Positions 38,171 through 46,375 of a stretch of DNA of 64,000 nucleotides are shown here, one piece after another; the first letter of the stretch is position 1; each line of letters begins with the position of its first letter. Position numbers and translations under genes: made by a program. The notes under the pieces were generated by a model. That model made no database searches. It saw nothing but the letters and a program-made list of their open reading frames with translations, and was not told the origin of the DNA. Source of the DNA: Gramella sp. KN1008 (GTDB lineage: Bacteria; Bacteroidota; Bacteroidia; Flavobacteriales; Flavobacteriaceae); contig NZ_SJDV01000003.1 of assembly GCF_004332155.1 (NCBI RefSeq), positions 62,001 to 126,000 of the forward strand, given 5' to 3'.

Positions 38171-38620
38171 TTATTTTTTGAAATATTTGAAAGGTACGAA
38201 AAGCATTCCGAAACACTCCCCATCTTCTTTTCCCAGATGCTTGTGATGTATCTTATGAGCCCTTCTTATTCCCTTGGCGTAACGGTTATTCGCATTTCTG
38301 AATATCTTGAAACGCTGATGTATAAAAATATCATGGACCGTGAAATAGGTGATTCCATACGCGAGAATTCCAAGTCCTATTGGAAGACCTATCCAGACAC
38401 CTTCGTATTTCCATAGCAAAAAGCATCCAATACTAACCAGAGCATAAAAGACAAAGAAAAGATCATTTCTTTCCCACCAGTTGCTATGATCCTTTTTGTG
38501 ATGATCCTTGTGTAATTTCCATAAGAATCCATGCATAATATATTTGTGAGTGAACCAGGCCATTCCTTCCATCATAATGAAAGTTCCCAGAAAAACGGCG
38601 ATCCAAAGTAAAACATTCAT
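38171..38620 (-). CDS. crtZ: Beta-carotene hydroxylase
   Basis: The 149-residue membrane protein is a di-iron hydroxylase of the fatty-acid hydroxylase superfamily. The histidine boxes are HKYIMHG, HKDHHKKDH, HDIFIHQ and HKIHHKH. It adds hydroxyl groups to beta-carotene, giving cryptoxanthin and zeaxanthin. It lies between crtB and crtY in the operon. No ketolase is present, so zeaxanthin is the expected end product of the cluster. Confidence 0.94.
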   Translation of the reverse strand: MNVLLWIAVFLGTFIMMEGMAWFTHKYIMHGFLWKLHKDHHKKDHSNWWERNDLFFVFYALVSIGCFLLWKYEGVWIGLPIGLGILAYGITYFTVHDIFIHQRFKIFRNANNRYAKGIRRAHKIHHKHLGKEDGECFGMLFVPFKYFKK

Positions 38621-38632
38621 AGTTCTATGTTT

Positions 38633-39472
38633 TTAAATGAGGTTCAGTCTGTAAGAAATATACGATCTTGCCAGCAGACCGGCCTTTTCGTAATTAGGAA
38701 CACGAATCCTTCGCTTTCTTATTTCCAGAGACGGAATCCTTTTAAGTTTTTGTAATAATTTTTTATAATATATATATGCCGTATAAACTCCAAATTTTGC
38801 TTCCACGGGTAAATGAGCTATACCTTTTAACCCGTTATGAAAATCTTCCTCTATTTCCCTTATGATCTGTTCTTTGTTGATCTCGTTCAGCTGAGATAAA
38901 TCTACATTTGGGAAATAACTACGGCTAAGATCGTCATAATCTGCTTTCAGATCTCTTAAAAAGTTTACTTTTTGAAATGCAGATCCCAGGCTCATGGCAG
39001 AATCTTTTAGTTCTTCATATCTTTTCCTGTCTCCCTTTACAAAAACCTTCAGGCACATGAGGCCTACTACATCTGCACTTCCATAGATATAGCAACGGTA
39101 TTCCTCCATGCTGCGATATTCGGTTTTATAGAGATCCAGTCTCATACTGTTCATAAAAGCCTCATAAAGATCTTTCTCTATTCCGTACCTGTGTACTGTT
39201 TCCTGGAATGAATTGAGGATTGGGTTGAGAGATATCCTGTCTTTGACAGCTTTATAAAGATCTTTTTCAAAATTATTGAAAAGTTCTTCTTTATCATAAT
39301 CATGAAAAGTATCTACGATCTCATCGGCAAGGCGAACGAAACCATAAATGTTATAAATATCCTGCCTTATTGAAGGCGCCAGCATTTTGGTTGCTAGAGA
39401 AAATGAAGTACTGTACCGATTAGTCACCAATCGGCTGCAGGATCTGGATACATTGTCAAAAATAGCTTTCAT
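38633..39472 (-). CDS. crtB: Phytoene synthase
   Basis: The protein has 279 residues from the ATG at 39472 (MKAIFDNVS), which lies 1 nt after the crtI stop; upstream in-frame starts at 39487 or 39496 would overlap crtI. It is a squalene/phytoene synthase: YSTSFSLATKML, the first aspartate motif RLADEIVDT, and the second motif FLRDLKADYDDLSRSYFP. It condenses two geranylgeranyl-diphosphate molecules. No crtE (GGPP synthase) is in the window. Confidence 0.94.
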   Translation of the reverse strand: MKAIFDNVSRSCSRLVTNRYSTSFSLATKMLAPSIRQDIYNIYGFVRLADEIVDTFHDYDKEELFNNFEKDLYKAVKDRISLNPILNSFQETVHRYGIEKDLYEAFMNSMRLDLYKTEYRSMEEYRCYIYGSADVVGLMCLKVFVKGDRKRYEELKDSAMSLGSAFQKVNFLRDLKADYDDLSRSYFPNVDLSQLNEINKEQIIREIEEDFHNGLKGIAHLPVEAKFGVYTAYIYYKKLLQKLKRIPSLEIRKRRIRVPNYEKAGLLARSYISYRLNLI

Positions 39473-39473
39473 A

Positions 39474-40940
39474 TTAATTTTTTTCATTTTTTTCAATCAG
39501 GCCGGCAGCCAGTTTGCCGGAGATCAATGATGGAGGAACTCCGGGTCCGGGGACGGTTAACTGTCCGGTAAAATATAATTGGTCAACTTTCTTGCTTTTT
39601 ATCTTTGGTCTTAAAAAGGCCGTTTGGAAAAGAGTATTGGCCATTCCATATGCATTGCCTTTATAAGAATTGTAATCGTTCTTAAAATCATTTACGCAAA
39701 AAGACTCTTTAAGGATTATATTATCCCTTACTTTTTGACCGGTAAGTCTTTCAAAACGCTTCATTATAATATCAAAATAGTGTTCCCTTATCTGGTGGGT
39801 ATCCTCGAGGTCGGGGGCCAGGGGTATAAGGAATATTCCGGCTTCCATTCCTTTAGGCGCGCAGGTCTCATCGGTCTGGGATGGGAAACTGGCATAGAAC
39901 AGCGGTTCTGCAGGCCAGGCAGGTTGATCATAAATATTTTCAGCGTGTTTTTTGAAATTACTATCGAAGAATAGACTGTGGTGAGAGACATTCTTCAGTT
40001 TTTTATTAAATCCTACATAGAAGAGCAGCGATGAGGGGGCAAAAGTCTTTTTGTCCCAGTATTTTTCAGAATACTGCCGTAGTTCATTTGGTAATAGTTG
40101 TTCCGAATGGTGGTAATCGGCTCCGCTTAGGACAATATCACAGTAATGAGCCTGTCCTTTAATTACGACCCCTTTGGCTTTTCCTTTTTCGGTAATAATA
40201 CTTTCCACCGGGGAATCAGTATGAAATATCACTCCAAGAGATTCGGCTAGTTGCTGAATAGCTTCAATAACCTTGTACATTCCTCCTTTAGGATGCCAGG
40301 TGCCCAGTCCAAAATCTGCATAATTCATGAAGCTGTAGAATGCCGGGGTATCGCTTGGTTTAGCTCCAAGAAAAAGAACAGGGAATTCCAGGATCTGGCG
40401 CAATTTTTCACTCTTAAAATCCTTTCGTACTTCTGTGCTGATATTGGTGAAAAAGCGCCCGAGTCTTTTTGTGGTTTCCGGGGTTACCAGTTCAAGGGGG
40501 GAAACTCCCGGACGGTATACAAGGTCTTTAATTGCTATTTCATAATTATCCCGGGCTCTGGAAATGAATTTTTTAAGCTTTGCAGCACTCCCTCGTTCTT
40601 CTTCCTCGAAGTTGCTATAGATCTGTTCCAGACTCCCGGGGATGCTGATGCTTTTTCCTTCTCCAAAAAATACCTCGTAGGCAGGGTCCAGTTTTTCAAG
40701 CGAATAATATTGAGAAGGAGTTTTACCAAAATCGGCAAAGAACCTTTCAAAAACATCCGGCATCCAGTACCAGGTAGGACCTATATCAAAGGTGAAGCCG
40801 TCCTTCTTCAACTGCCTTGCCCTGCCACCAACAGTGCTGTTCTTTTCGAAGACTTCTACACTGTTACCTGCTTGAGCAAGATAACAGGATGCAGCCAGCG
40901 ACGAAAAACCCGAACCAATAATATATATCTTTCTGGACAT
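39474..40940 (-). CDS. crtI: Phytoene desaturase
   Basis: The 488-residue FAD-dependent enzyme has an N-terminal Rossmann motif (IIGSGFSSLAASCYLAQAG, then VFEKN), GGRARQ, FDIGPTWYWMPDVFE, and a C-terminal carotenoid-desaturase FAD motif (LYFTGQLTVPGPGVPPSLISGKLAA). It converts phytoene to lycopene. It is the first structural gene of the carotenoid operon, 16 nt after the MerR regulator. Confidence 0.95.
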   Translation of the reverse strand: MSRKIYIIGSGFSSLAASCYLAQAGNSVEVFEKNSTVGGRARQLKKDGFTFDIGPTWYWMPDVFERFFADFGKTPSQYYSLEKLDPAYEVFFGEGKSISIPGSLEQIYSNFEEEERGSAAKLKKFISRARDNYEIAIKDLVYRPGVSPLELVTPETTKRLGRFFTNISTEVRKDFKSEKLRQILEFPVLFLGAKPSDTPAFYSFMNYADFGLGTWHPKGGMYKVIEAIQQLAESLGVIFHTDSPVESIITEKGKAKGVVIKGQAHYCDIVLSGADYHHSEQLLPNELRQYSEKYWDKKTFAPSSLLFYVGFNKKLKNVSHHSLFFDSNFKKHAENIYDQPAWPAEPLFYASFPSQTDETCAPKGMEAGIFLIPLAPDLEDTHQIREHYFDIIMKRFERLTGQKVRDNIILKESFCVNDFKNDYNSYKGNAYGMANTLFQTAFLRPKIKSKKVDQLYFTGQLTVPGPGVPPSLISGKLAAGLIEKNEKN

Positions 40941-40956
40941 CTGGTTAATTTGTTAT

Positions 40957-41862
40957 TTAAAGTGTATTGGTAAAATCGGGAATAGAGGTATATACTTTTA
41001 TATTGTCTGATAACTCCTCAGTCTCTATTTCCCTGGTACGTTGACCAAACAACAGAAGCTCCCTTTGCTTTTTCTTACATACCTGCTTCTGGAACTTATC
41101 TATAAATTCGTGAATGTTTGTGTTAGTAGGGGATACGGTAAGATAACTAATAAAAATTAAATTGTCGTGCTTGTCCAGAAGATAGTCTATATTCTCAAGA
41201 GGTAAACTTGGTCCCAGATAGATCGCATTTCTCCCTGCAGCCAGTAATTCGTAATTAAGATAAAGAATTCCCAGATCGTGAATTTCATTATCAGGTAAAA
41301 AGAGCACATACATCTTTTCATCTCCGGACTCTATTGGATTCGAAAATTTCAATTCCGAAATGTTGAGATATATCTTTTGCTTGATTAGCTCGGTAATATA
41401 ATGTTCATGTATGGGTTTAATAGTATCGGTTTGCCATAGCATTCCAATTTCATCAAGTAGGGGCAGAAAGACATCATGGAAAACTTCTCGGAAGGTCTTT
41501 TTTTCTCTTAGTTTATTATAGGTGTTCTGAAATAACCTTTCATCAAAATTCATCATGGCCAGTTTAAAGGCATTCCTGGACCGGTTTTCTTCACTGGCTG
41601 ATGCCGAGATACGTTGCACCAGATTGTTGATCTCTTCTTCTTTCATCTTGGAAATTCGGGAGATCTTATAACCGTGGGAATTCAGGAAAGCTATATTGAG
41701 AAGCTTTTGCAGGTTGTCACCATCATAAGTTCTAATATTTGTATCAGTCCTTTCAGGATGAAGAATATTATAGCGTTTCTCCCAGATCCTTATTGTATGA
41801 GCTTTTATTCCACTTAGGTGCTCAAGGTCCTTAATACTAAAATTTTGTTTAATATGTTCCAT
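40957..41862 (-). CDS. carH: MerR-family regulator with B12-binding domain, CarH-like
   Basis: The 301-residue protein has an N-terminal MerR helix-turn-helix (residues 8-75; FSIKDLEHLSGIKAHTIRIWEKRY). The middle helical bundle ends with IGMLW and a W-x9-EH motif (W and HEH near residues 142-153). A cobalamin-type Rossmann domain follows, containing EIHDLG, a variant of the base-off B12 motif DxHxxG. In CarH photoreceptors these two motifs bind adenosylcobalamin, and light breaks the DNA-bound tetramer. It heads the crt operon, so light- or B12-controlled carotenoid synthesis is likely. B12 binding itself is inference. Confidence 0.87.
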   Translation of the reverse strand: MEHIKQNFSIKDLEHLSGIKAHTIRIWEKRYNILHPERTDTNIRTYDGDNLQKLLNIAFLNSHGYKISRISKMKEEEINNLVQRISASASEENRSRNAFKLAMMNFDERLFQNTYNKLREKKTFREVFHDVFLPLLDEIGMLWQTDTIKPIHEHYITELIKQKIYLNISELKFSNPIESGDEKMYVLFLPDNEIHDLGILYLNYELLAAGRNAIYLGPSLPLENIDYLLDKHDNLIFISYLTVSPTNTNIHEFIDKFQKQVCKKKQRELLLFGQRTREIETEELSDNIKVYTSIPDFTNTL

Positions 41863-41877
41863 AGTAATGAATAGAAG

Positions 41878-41960
41878 TTAAACAAATCTAAACATTACCG
41901 GCATAAGTTCAATGTATTAAAATGTTAAAATGTTTAATATAGTAGTTAAAAAATTAAACA
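41878..41960. promoter_or_regulatory. Repeated TAAACA/TGTTTA motifs around the carH promoter
   Basis: TTAAACA occurs at 41878-41884, TAAACATT at 41889-41896, TGTTTAAT at 41931-41938 and its exact complement ATTAAACA at 41953-41960. They flank and overlap the promoter, as expected for a multimeric MerR-type regulator controlling its own operon. Binding is inferred. Confidence 0.5.
41883..41912 (-). promoter_or_regulatory. Promoter of the carH-crt operon
   Basis: On the minus strand TTG (41912-41910), 19 nt, and TAGATTTG (41890-41883) give a full consensus, 20 nt before the ATG of the regulator. Confidence 0.72.
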
Positions 41961-41973
41961 AAATTAGAGAAGG

Positions 41974-41999
41974 ATAAAAAAATAAGCCTTTACGGCTTT
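41974..41999 (-). terminator. Terminator of the tRNA-Lys/Lys/Leu operon
   Basis: On the minus strand AAGCC, a 5-nt loop and GGCTT are followed by ATTTTTTT. It lies about 57 nt after the tRNA-Leu 3-prime end. Confidence 0.7.
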
Positions 42000-42055
42000 A
42001 CAAGAGGAGGGAAAAAATGTGAGTATTAATAACGAAATTTCTTAAGGTAATTAAG

Positions 42056-42139
42056 TGCCCGAGGCGGGAGTCGAACCCGCACGCCCTAATGGACACATGG
42101 CCCTCAACCATGCCTGTCTACCAGTTCCAGCACCCGGGC
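42056..42139 (-). tRNA. tRNA-Leu (GAG)
   Basis: The 84-nt cloverleaf on the minus strand has acceptor GCCCGGG paired with CTCGGGC, a long variable arm as expected for leucine, T-arm GGGTTCGACTCCC, and anticodon loop TTGAGGG with anticodon GAG. No CCA is encoded. Confidence 0.95.
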
Positions 42140-42213
42140 GAAAAATATCATCGGGTAAAACTAAAATCAGTTCTATAAACCGATAAAATTGTATCTGGGT
42201 TGATACAAATTAG

Positions 42214-42286
42214 TGATCTGGCTGGGGCTCGAACCCAGGACCCTCTCCTTAAAAGGGAGATGCTCTACCAACTGAGCTACCAGATC
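42214..42286 (-). tRNA. tRNA-Lys (TTT), copy 2
   Basis: The 73-nt minus-strand tRNA has acceptor GATCTGG/CCAGATC and anticodon TTT. It is identical to the copy at 42316 and separated from it by 29 nt. Confidence 0.96.
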
Positions 42287-42315
42287 TAAAACAAAATCAA
42301 AAATGAACTTAATTG

Positions 42316-42388
42316 TGATCTGGCTGGGGCTCGAACCCAGGACCCTCTCCTTAAAAGGGAGATGCTCTACCAACTGAGCTACCAGATC
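42316..42388 (-). tRNA. tRNA-Lys (TTT), copy 1
   Basis: This 73-nt minus-strand tRNA is the first of the three-tRNA operon. Its sequence is identical to the copy at 42214, so the pair is a recent tandem duplication. No CCA is encoded. Confidence 0.96.
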
Positions 42389-42423
42389 AATAAAAAACAT
42401 CCGTTTTTTTGCGAATGCGGGTG

Positions 42424-42453
42424 CAAATATACATTCATTAATTTATTTTTCAA
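42424..42453 (-). promoter_or_regulatory. Promoter of the tRNA-Lys/Lys/Leu operon
   Basis: On the minus strand TTG (42453-42451), 19 nt, and TATATTTG (42431-42424) form a full consensus, about 32 nt before the first tRNA. Confidence 0.75.
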
Positions 42454-42477
42454 GGCTAATTTGCTATAATTTTATCA

Positions 42478-42485
42478 TAGTTTTG
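42478..42485 (+). promoter_or_regulatory. Possible -7 box of aroK
   Basis: TAGTTTTG matches TAnnTTTG, 29 nt before the ATG. The nearest TTG is 14 nt away, too close. Confidence 0.4.
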
Positions 42486-42514
42486 CCTTCGTCTCATTAT
42501 AAGCATATTATCAA

Positions 42515-43036
42515 ATGAAAATTTTTCTTTTAGGGTATATGGGCTCCGGAAAAACCTATATAGGAAAGCAACTTGCTGAACGTCTCGGTTCCAGATTTAT
42601 AGATCTTGATGAGCAGATAGAAAAAAAGCAGGGGGCAAGTATTTCTGAAATCTTTGAAAAAAGGGGAGAAGTATTTTTTAGAAAAATAGAAAGACAGATG
42701 CTTGAAGAGGTATTACGATCTGATGTTTCTTCTGTAATATCTCTTGGTGGGGGAACACCCTGTTATGGAGATAATATGGATGTCATAAAAAATACAGATA
42801 ATGCCACTACTATTTATCTTAAGTGGGATATAGCAACACTTACCGAACGCTTATTTACCGAAAAGGATCACCGGCCCATGATAAGTCATTTGGAGACCAG
42901 GGAAAAACTGGAGGAGTTCATAAGGAAACATTTATTTGAAAGAGGTTTCTATTATAATCAGAGCGAACACATCATTGACTGTAATTCAAGATCTCCTGAA
43001 GAAATTATCCATCAAATAAATGAATTGCTAGGATAA
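42515..43036 (+). CDS. aroK: Shikimate kinase
   Basis: The 173-residue protein phosphorylates shikimate in aromatic amino-acid synthesis. It has the P-loop GYMGSGKT (residues 7-14), the shikimate-binding segment FIDLDEQIE (near 32), SLGGGTPCYG (near 86), and the lid region with DHRPM. It has its own -7 box. The 3-prime end overlaps the convergent phosphoribosyltransferase gene by 9 nt. Confidence 0.96.
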   Translation: MKIFLLGYMGSGKTYIGKQLAERLGSRFIDLDEQIEKKQGASISEIFEKRGEVFFRKIERQMLEEVLRSDVSSVISLGGGTPCYGDNMDVIKNTDNATTIYLKWDIATLTERLFTEKDHRPMISHLETREKLEEFIRKHLFERGFYYNQSEHIIDCNSRSPEEIIHQINELLG

Positions 43037-43525
43037 TTCCACTCTCTCATTATTCTTTTCCAGACTTACCTTTACGGTTTCACTGAGGGAAGTTGAAAGA
43101 GAGAGCCCTTTAAAATCTGCCTTTACGGGATATTTCTTGTGGTTCCGGTCTACGAGGACCGCTGTTCTGAACTGCTTAAGAGGGACTTCCAGAAAGTGTC
43201 TAACTCCGTAGATAAGGGTAGTTCCGGAATTAAGAACATCGTCTACCAGAATAATAGATTTATTCTGATATTCATCACTGCTCAGAGAAGTTCTAACTTC
43301 ACCAAGCGGATTCTTTTTGTCAATTTCCACCTTGCATAGTGAAATAGCGAGCGGCGAGATCTGCTTGAGTTCTTTTTCCAGCTTTTTTGCAAGTTCAAAT
43401 CCATTATTTGCTATGCCTGCAATGATAACTTCCTTTTCATCAATATTACTCTCATAGATCTGATAGGCAATGCGACGAATTTTATGTTTTATCTGTTCTC
43501 CGTTCAGGATTGGATGTTTCTTCAT
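43028..43525 (-). CDS. Phosphoribosyltransferase, PyrR-like type I fold
   Basis: The 165-residue protein has the PRPP-binding loop VILVDDVLNSGTT (IILVDDVLNSGTT near residues 90-102) and a PyrR-like layout with LVDRNHKKYPV. PyrR proteins are uracil phosphoribosyltransferases or RNA-binding attenuators of pyr operons, but whether this protein binds RNA cannot be judged, and no pyr leader is nearby. It is the last gene of a three-gene operon after an S4 protein and a methyltransferase. Confidence 0.85.
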   Translation of the reverse strand: MKKHPILNGEQIKHKIRRIAYQIYESNIDEKEVIIAGIANNGFELAKKLEKELKQISPLAISLCKVEIDKKNPLGEVRTSLSSDEYQNKSIILVDDVLNSGTTLIYGVRHFLEVPLKQFRTAVLVDRNHKKYPVKADFKGLSLSTSLSETVKVSLEKNNERVELS

Positions 43526-43527
43526 TT

Positions 43528-44112
43528 TTAATTTTTTATGAATTTAAAGAATAACTCATTTCCCTGTCGGGGCTTGATCGAGTTATAACATCTTTCTAAA
43601 ATATCGATTTTGAAGTACTTGCTAAAATACGTTAAATATTCTTCTCTGCTACCTCCAAAAGGAGGGCCTTCACCAGTCAGTTTAAACTCAAAGAACACTC
43701 CTGCAATCCTGCCATCTTTCGAGAGAAGGTCATGGCATTTTCTGGCATATTTCGCTCTTCTTTCTACCGGAATGGCGCAAAAAAAAGTTTGTTCCAGGAT
43801 AAGATCGTAGGTGCCGGTAAGGCTAAAGAAATCCTTCTGGATCAGTTGCACTTTTGGGAATCCAGGGACGCGCTTCTTAAAGTTTTCGATAGGTTCAGGA
43901 ACTATATCACAAATAAAAACATTGGTAAAACCATTGGTAAAAAGATATTCGGCTTCATAGGAATTTCCTGCTCCCGGGATTAGTATTTTAAGTTCCTTAT
44001 TACCAAGTTGGTCTATATATTCTTTAATAGGAGTGGACACATGGCCAATATCCCATCCGGTTTTATTTTCCCGGTATCTGGCAGACCAGAATTCACTATT
44101 CACGCTCTTCAT
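43528..44112 (-). CDS. TPMT-like SAM-dependent methyltransferase
   Basis: The protein has 194 residues from the ATG at 44112 (MKSVNSEFWSARY), chosen because longer in-frame starts at 44142 and 44157 extend deep into the upstream gene. The features match the thiopurine-S-methyltransferase family: FWSARYRENKTGWDIGHVS at the start, the SAM-binding LIPGAGNSYEAEYL, LILEQTFFCAIP, and GPPFGGSREEY. The substrate is unknown. The start overlaps the end of the S4 gene by 17 nt, indicating coupling. Confidence 0.88.
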   Translation of the reverse strand: MKSVNSEFWSARYRENKTGWDIGHVSTPIKEYIDQLGNKELKILIPGAGNSYEAEYLFTNGFTNVFICDIVPEPIENFKKRVPGFPKVQLIQKDFFSLTGTYDLILEQTFFCAIPVERRAKYARKCHDLLSKDGRIAGVFFEFKLTGEGPPFGGSREEYLTYFSKYFKIDILERCYNSIKPRQGNELFFKFIKN

Positions 44113-44503
44113 CTTTCTTTTCTTCCCTGTTTTCCCTTGCATTATCAAACCATTCATCTATATCACGGCGATCCTTTTTGGTAGGTCTGCCGGTTCCTTT
44201 CTTTCTATAATAGTCTTTGGAATATTTTAAAAGATCGAGCTTTTCAAAAGCTTCCTTGGGAGTTACATCGTGTACATAAATATTTACAAGCTTCGCGCCC
44301 AGACGACTTTTAGGAAGGTCCAGTATTTCAAGTTCATAATTGATCTGGTTTTTTCTAACCTTCAGCTTATCGCCGGGAAAGACTTCTTTAGAAGGTTTAA
44401 GAATTTCATCATTTAGCCTCACTTTTCCCTGCTTACAGGCATTGGTGGCAATGCTTCTGGTCTTGAAATAGCGTACACACCATAAAAATTTATCAACTCT
44501 CAT
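44096..44503 (-). CDS. S4-domain RNA-binding protein, Hsp15-like
   Basis: The 135-residue protein has an S4 domain at residues 1-60 (RVDKFLWCVRYFKTRSIATNACKQGKVRLND) and a basic tail, as in HslR/Hsp15, which binds free 50S subunits carrying peptidyl-tRNA. The C-terminal 30 residues are rich in charged residues. It is first in an operon with a methyltransferase and a phosphoribosyltransferase. Confidence 0.88.
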   Translation of the reverse strand: MRVDKFLWCVRYFKTRSIATNACKQGKVRLNDEILKPSKEVFPGDKLKVRKNQINYELEILDLPKSRLGAKLVNIYVHDVTPKEAFEKLDLLKYSKDYYRKKGTGRPTKKDRRDIDEWFDNARENREEKKDEERE

Positions 44504-44536
44504 AATTTGACCTCTAAATCACCGTTCATTTTAAAG

Positions 44537-44544
44537 CAAAAATA
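44537..44544 (-). promoter_or_regulatory. -7 box of the S4-methyltransferase-PRTase operon
   Basis: On the minus strand TATTTTTG lies 33 nt before the ATG at 44503. No -33 TTG at proper spacing was seen. Confidence 0.45.
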
Positions 44545-44583
44545 CAAGATTATTGTATCTTGCGGCTCCTAAATAAAATTCGA

Positions 44584-45504
44584 ATGAGATTAAACAAAAT
44601 TTTTGCGATTTGCCTTATGGCTTTTCTTGTTTTTTCATGTGATAAAGATGATGATAATGGTGTTGAATTGATTCCTCCCAGAGATCGTGGAGAGGTAGCT
44701 ATTGAAGATGATCAGGAAATAATAGAATATCTGAATACTCATTTTTATAATTATGAGGAGTTTGAGAATCCTGCTGAGAATTTCGATTATAATGTGAGAT
44801 TTGATACTATCGCAGGAGATAATGCTGATAAGACCCCCCTTATAGATTCAGAGAACCTTATTACTAAAACAGTGAATTATGAAGGTGTAGATCAGCAGAT
44901 CTATATCCTGAAGGTAAGAGAAGGGGAAGGGCAACAGCCAACTTTTACTGATTCTACTTTGGTTGCTTATAAGGGACAGCTATTAAATTCCAGCGTTTTT
45001 GACAGTAATCTTAAATCGCCGGTCTGGTTCAATCTGTCGGGTTATGAAGTGAGAGGTTCAAATGGAATTGTTTCTACAGTTGGAAATGTTATAAAGGGAT
45101 TTTCGGAAGGACTGGAAGAATTTCGTGCCTCTACAGGCTATGAAGTTCAGGCCGATAATACGATTAAATGGAATAACGATTATGGAATTGGAGCTATATT
45201 CATTCCTTCAGGTCTGGGATATTTTTCCTCTGGAAGAGCTTCTATCCCTGCTTATTCGCCTCTAATCTTTTCCATTAACCTTTATCATGTGAATGAAGCC
45301 GACCATGACAGGGATGGAGTTCCTTCTTATATGGAAGACCTGGATGGAGATGGAGATCCCTTTAATGATGATACTGATGGAGATGGCATAAGTAATCATT
45401 CAGATCCTGATGATGACGGGGATGGGAAACCTACTAAAGAAGAATTAGGTGATAAGAATGGGGATGGAATACCAGATTATTTAGATCCCGATATTTTTGA
45501 ATAA
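44584..45504 (+). CDS. FKBP-type isomerase lipoprotein with calcium-binding repeats
   Basis: The protein has 306 residues from the ATG at 44584 (an in-frame TTG at 44560 is unlikely). It has lipobox VFSC, an acidic linker, and an FKBP-type domain (about 110-240; VAYKGQLLNSSVFDSN and IGAIFIPSGLGYFSSG) resembling GldI-like isomerases. The C-terminal 60 residues are thrombospondin-type-3-like calcium-binding repeats (DRDGVPSYMEDLDGDGDP, DTDGDGISNHSDPDDDGDG). A periplasmic or surface folding helper that binds calcium is likely. Confidence 0.88.
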   Translation: MRLNKIFAICLMAFLVFSCDKDDDNGVELIPPRDRGEVAIEDDQEIIEYLNTHFYNYEEFENPAENFDYNVRFDTIAGDNADKTPLIDSENLITKTVNYEGVDQQIYILKVREGEGQQPTFTDSTLVAYKGQLLNSSVFDSNLKSPVWFNLSGYEVRGSNGIVSTVGNVIKGFSEGLEEFRASTGYEVQADNTIKWNNDYGIGAIFIPSGLGYFSSGRASIPAYSPLIFSINLYHVNEADHDRDGVPSYMEDLDGDGDPFNDDTDGDGISNHSDPDDDGDGKPTKEELGDKNGDGIPDYLDPDIFE

Positions 45505-45518
45505 AATGAAAGACTTAT

Positions 45519-45560
45519 AAAAAAAAATCCCCCGGTAATACCAGGGGATTTTTTTATTTT
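45519..45560. terminator. Bidirectional terminator
   Basis: The stem AAAATCCCC pairs with GGGGATTTT around an 11-nt loop, with A and T runs on both sides, between the convergent FKBP lipoprotein and metalloprotease genes. Confidence 0.88.
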
Positions 45561-46333
45561 CCTCCAACCGATTGGAGGTCGTCTATACAAAGCTGATCTA
45601 ATTCGGGAATTCCTGTGCCGTTGATTACGTCAACTACTCCGCTTCCAAATTCGATAGAAGCTTTCATAAGGCAGCCATCTGTTATACAATGCCCCTGATT
45701 TTCCGAATCTTCATGGTCTGAAACCGGTTCTGTACCAAGATCAACAAGACCGAATAAATGTCCGAATTCATGGTTTAAGGTTGCAGCCTCTATGGTTGCT
45801 CTGCTGGTCCCTCCATTTCTACTGGAAAATTCTTTAATGGTTTTTTCGTAAATCACCATGGACGTGTTTCTAAAAGCCGATCCAAGTACAAATTTATCAT
45901 TACTGTCTTTTTCACTACTGCCATCAGCAAAATAGATCCAAACAGCTATTTCATCTCCGGCATTATAAGCAGTTCGTTCTTTTTTCTCTATCTCCACTAT
46001 CTCGTCGATATCGAATGGAGCCTGGCCGGAAGAGCTCACTGATCTCTGGGTAATACGGATGCCATCAGGCTTATAAGTCCTTTGCTTAAGAAAATTACTG
46101 AAATTACTTATAGCTTCCTCTGCTGGTTTATTCCCTTCAACATATACAATTTCAATATTCATAGATGTGAAATTCACATCACTCAACAAATCGGTTGCAG
46201 AAGCACCAAGAGTCTTAAGATTAGCCGTACGGTTTACACCTCCATTCGCTGGATCATTTGGATCCTCTGTAGAACATGAAAATACAAAAGCGATAGAAAC
46301 AAAAAATATAAGTAGTTTTTTAAATCTTCTCAT
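45554..46333 (-). CDS. Metzincin-type metalloprotease lipoprotein
   Basis: The 259-residue protein has lipobox VFSC near residue 20. The zinc motif HEFGHLFGLVD (near 187-197) is the extended HExxHxxGxxD form of metzincins, and CLMKAS downstream may be the Met-turn. Two close cysteines (GHCITDGC) may form a disulfide near the active site. It is likely an extracytoplasmic protease; the target is unknown. It has its own -7 box. Confidence 0.88.
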   Translation of the reverse strand: MRRFKKLLIFFVSIAFVFSCSTEDPNDPANGGVNRTANLKTLGASATDLLSDVNFTSMNIEIVYVEGNKPAEEAISNFSNFLKQRTYKPDGIRITQRSVSSSGQAPFDIDEIVEIEKKERTAYNAGDEIAVWIYFADGSSEKDSNDKFVLGSAFRNTSMVIYEKTIKEFSSRNGGTSRATIEAATLNHEFGHLFGLVDLGTEPVSDHEDSENQGHCITDGCLMKASIEFGSGVVDVINGTGIPELDQLCIDDLQSVGGK

Positions 46334-46353
46334 GATTAATTTTATGCTTGTGG

Positions 46354-46361
46354 CAAAAATA
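46354..46361 (-). promoter_or_regulatory. -7 box of the metalloprotease gene
   Basis: On the minus strand TATTTTTG lies 20 nt before the ATG at 46333. Confidence 0.45.
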
Positions 46362-46375
46362 TGAAAAATAGTGAG

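Noticed and set aside
42173..42400. 75-codon minus-strand ORF with two near-identical halves
   Set aside because: It is a read-through of the two identical tRNA-Lys genes, a well-known false protein; the repeat is explained by the tRNAs.
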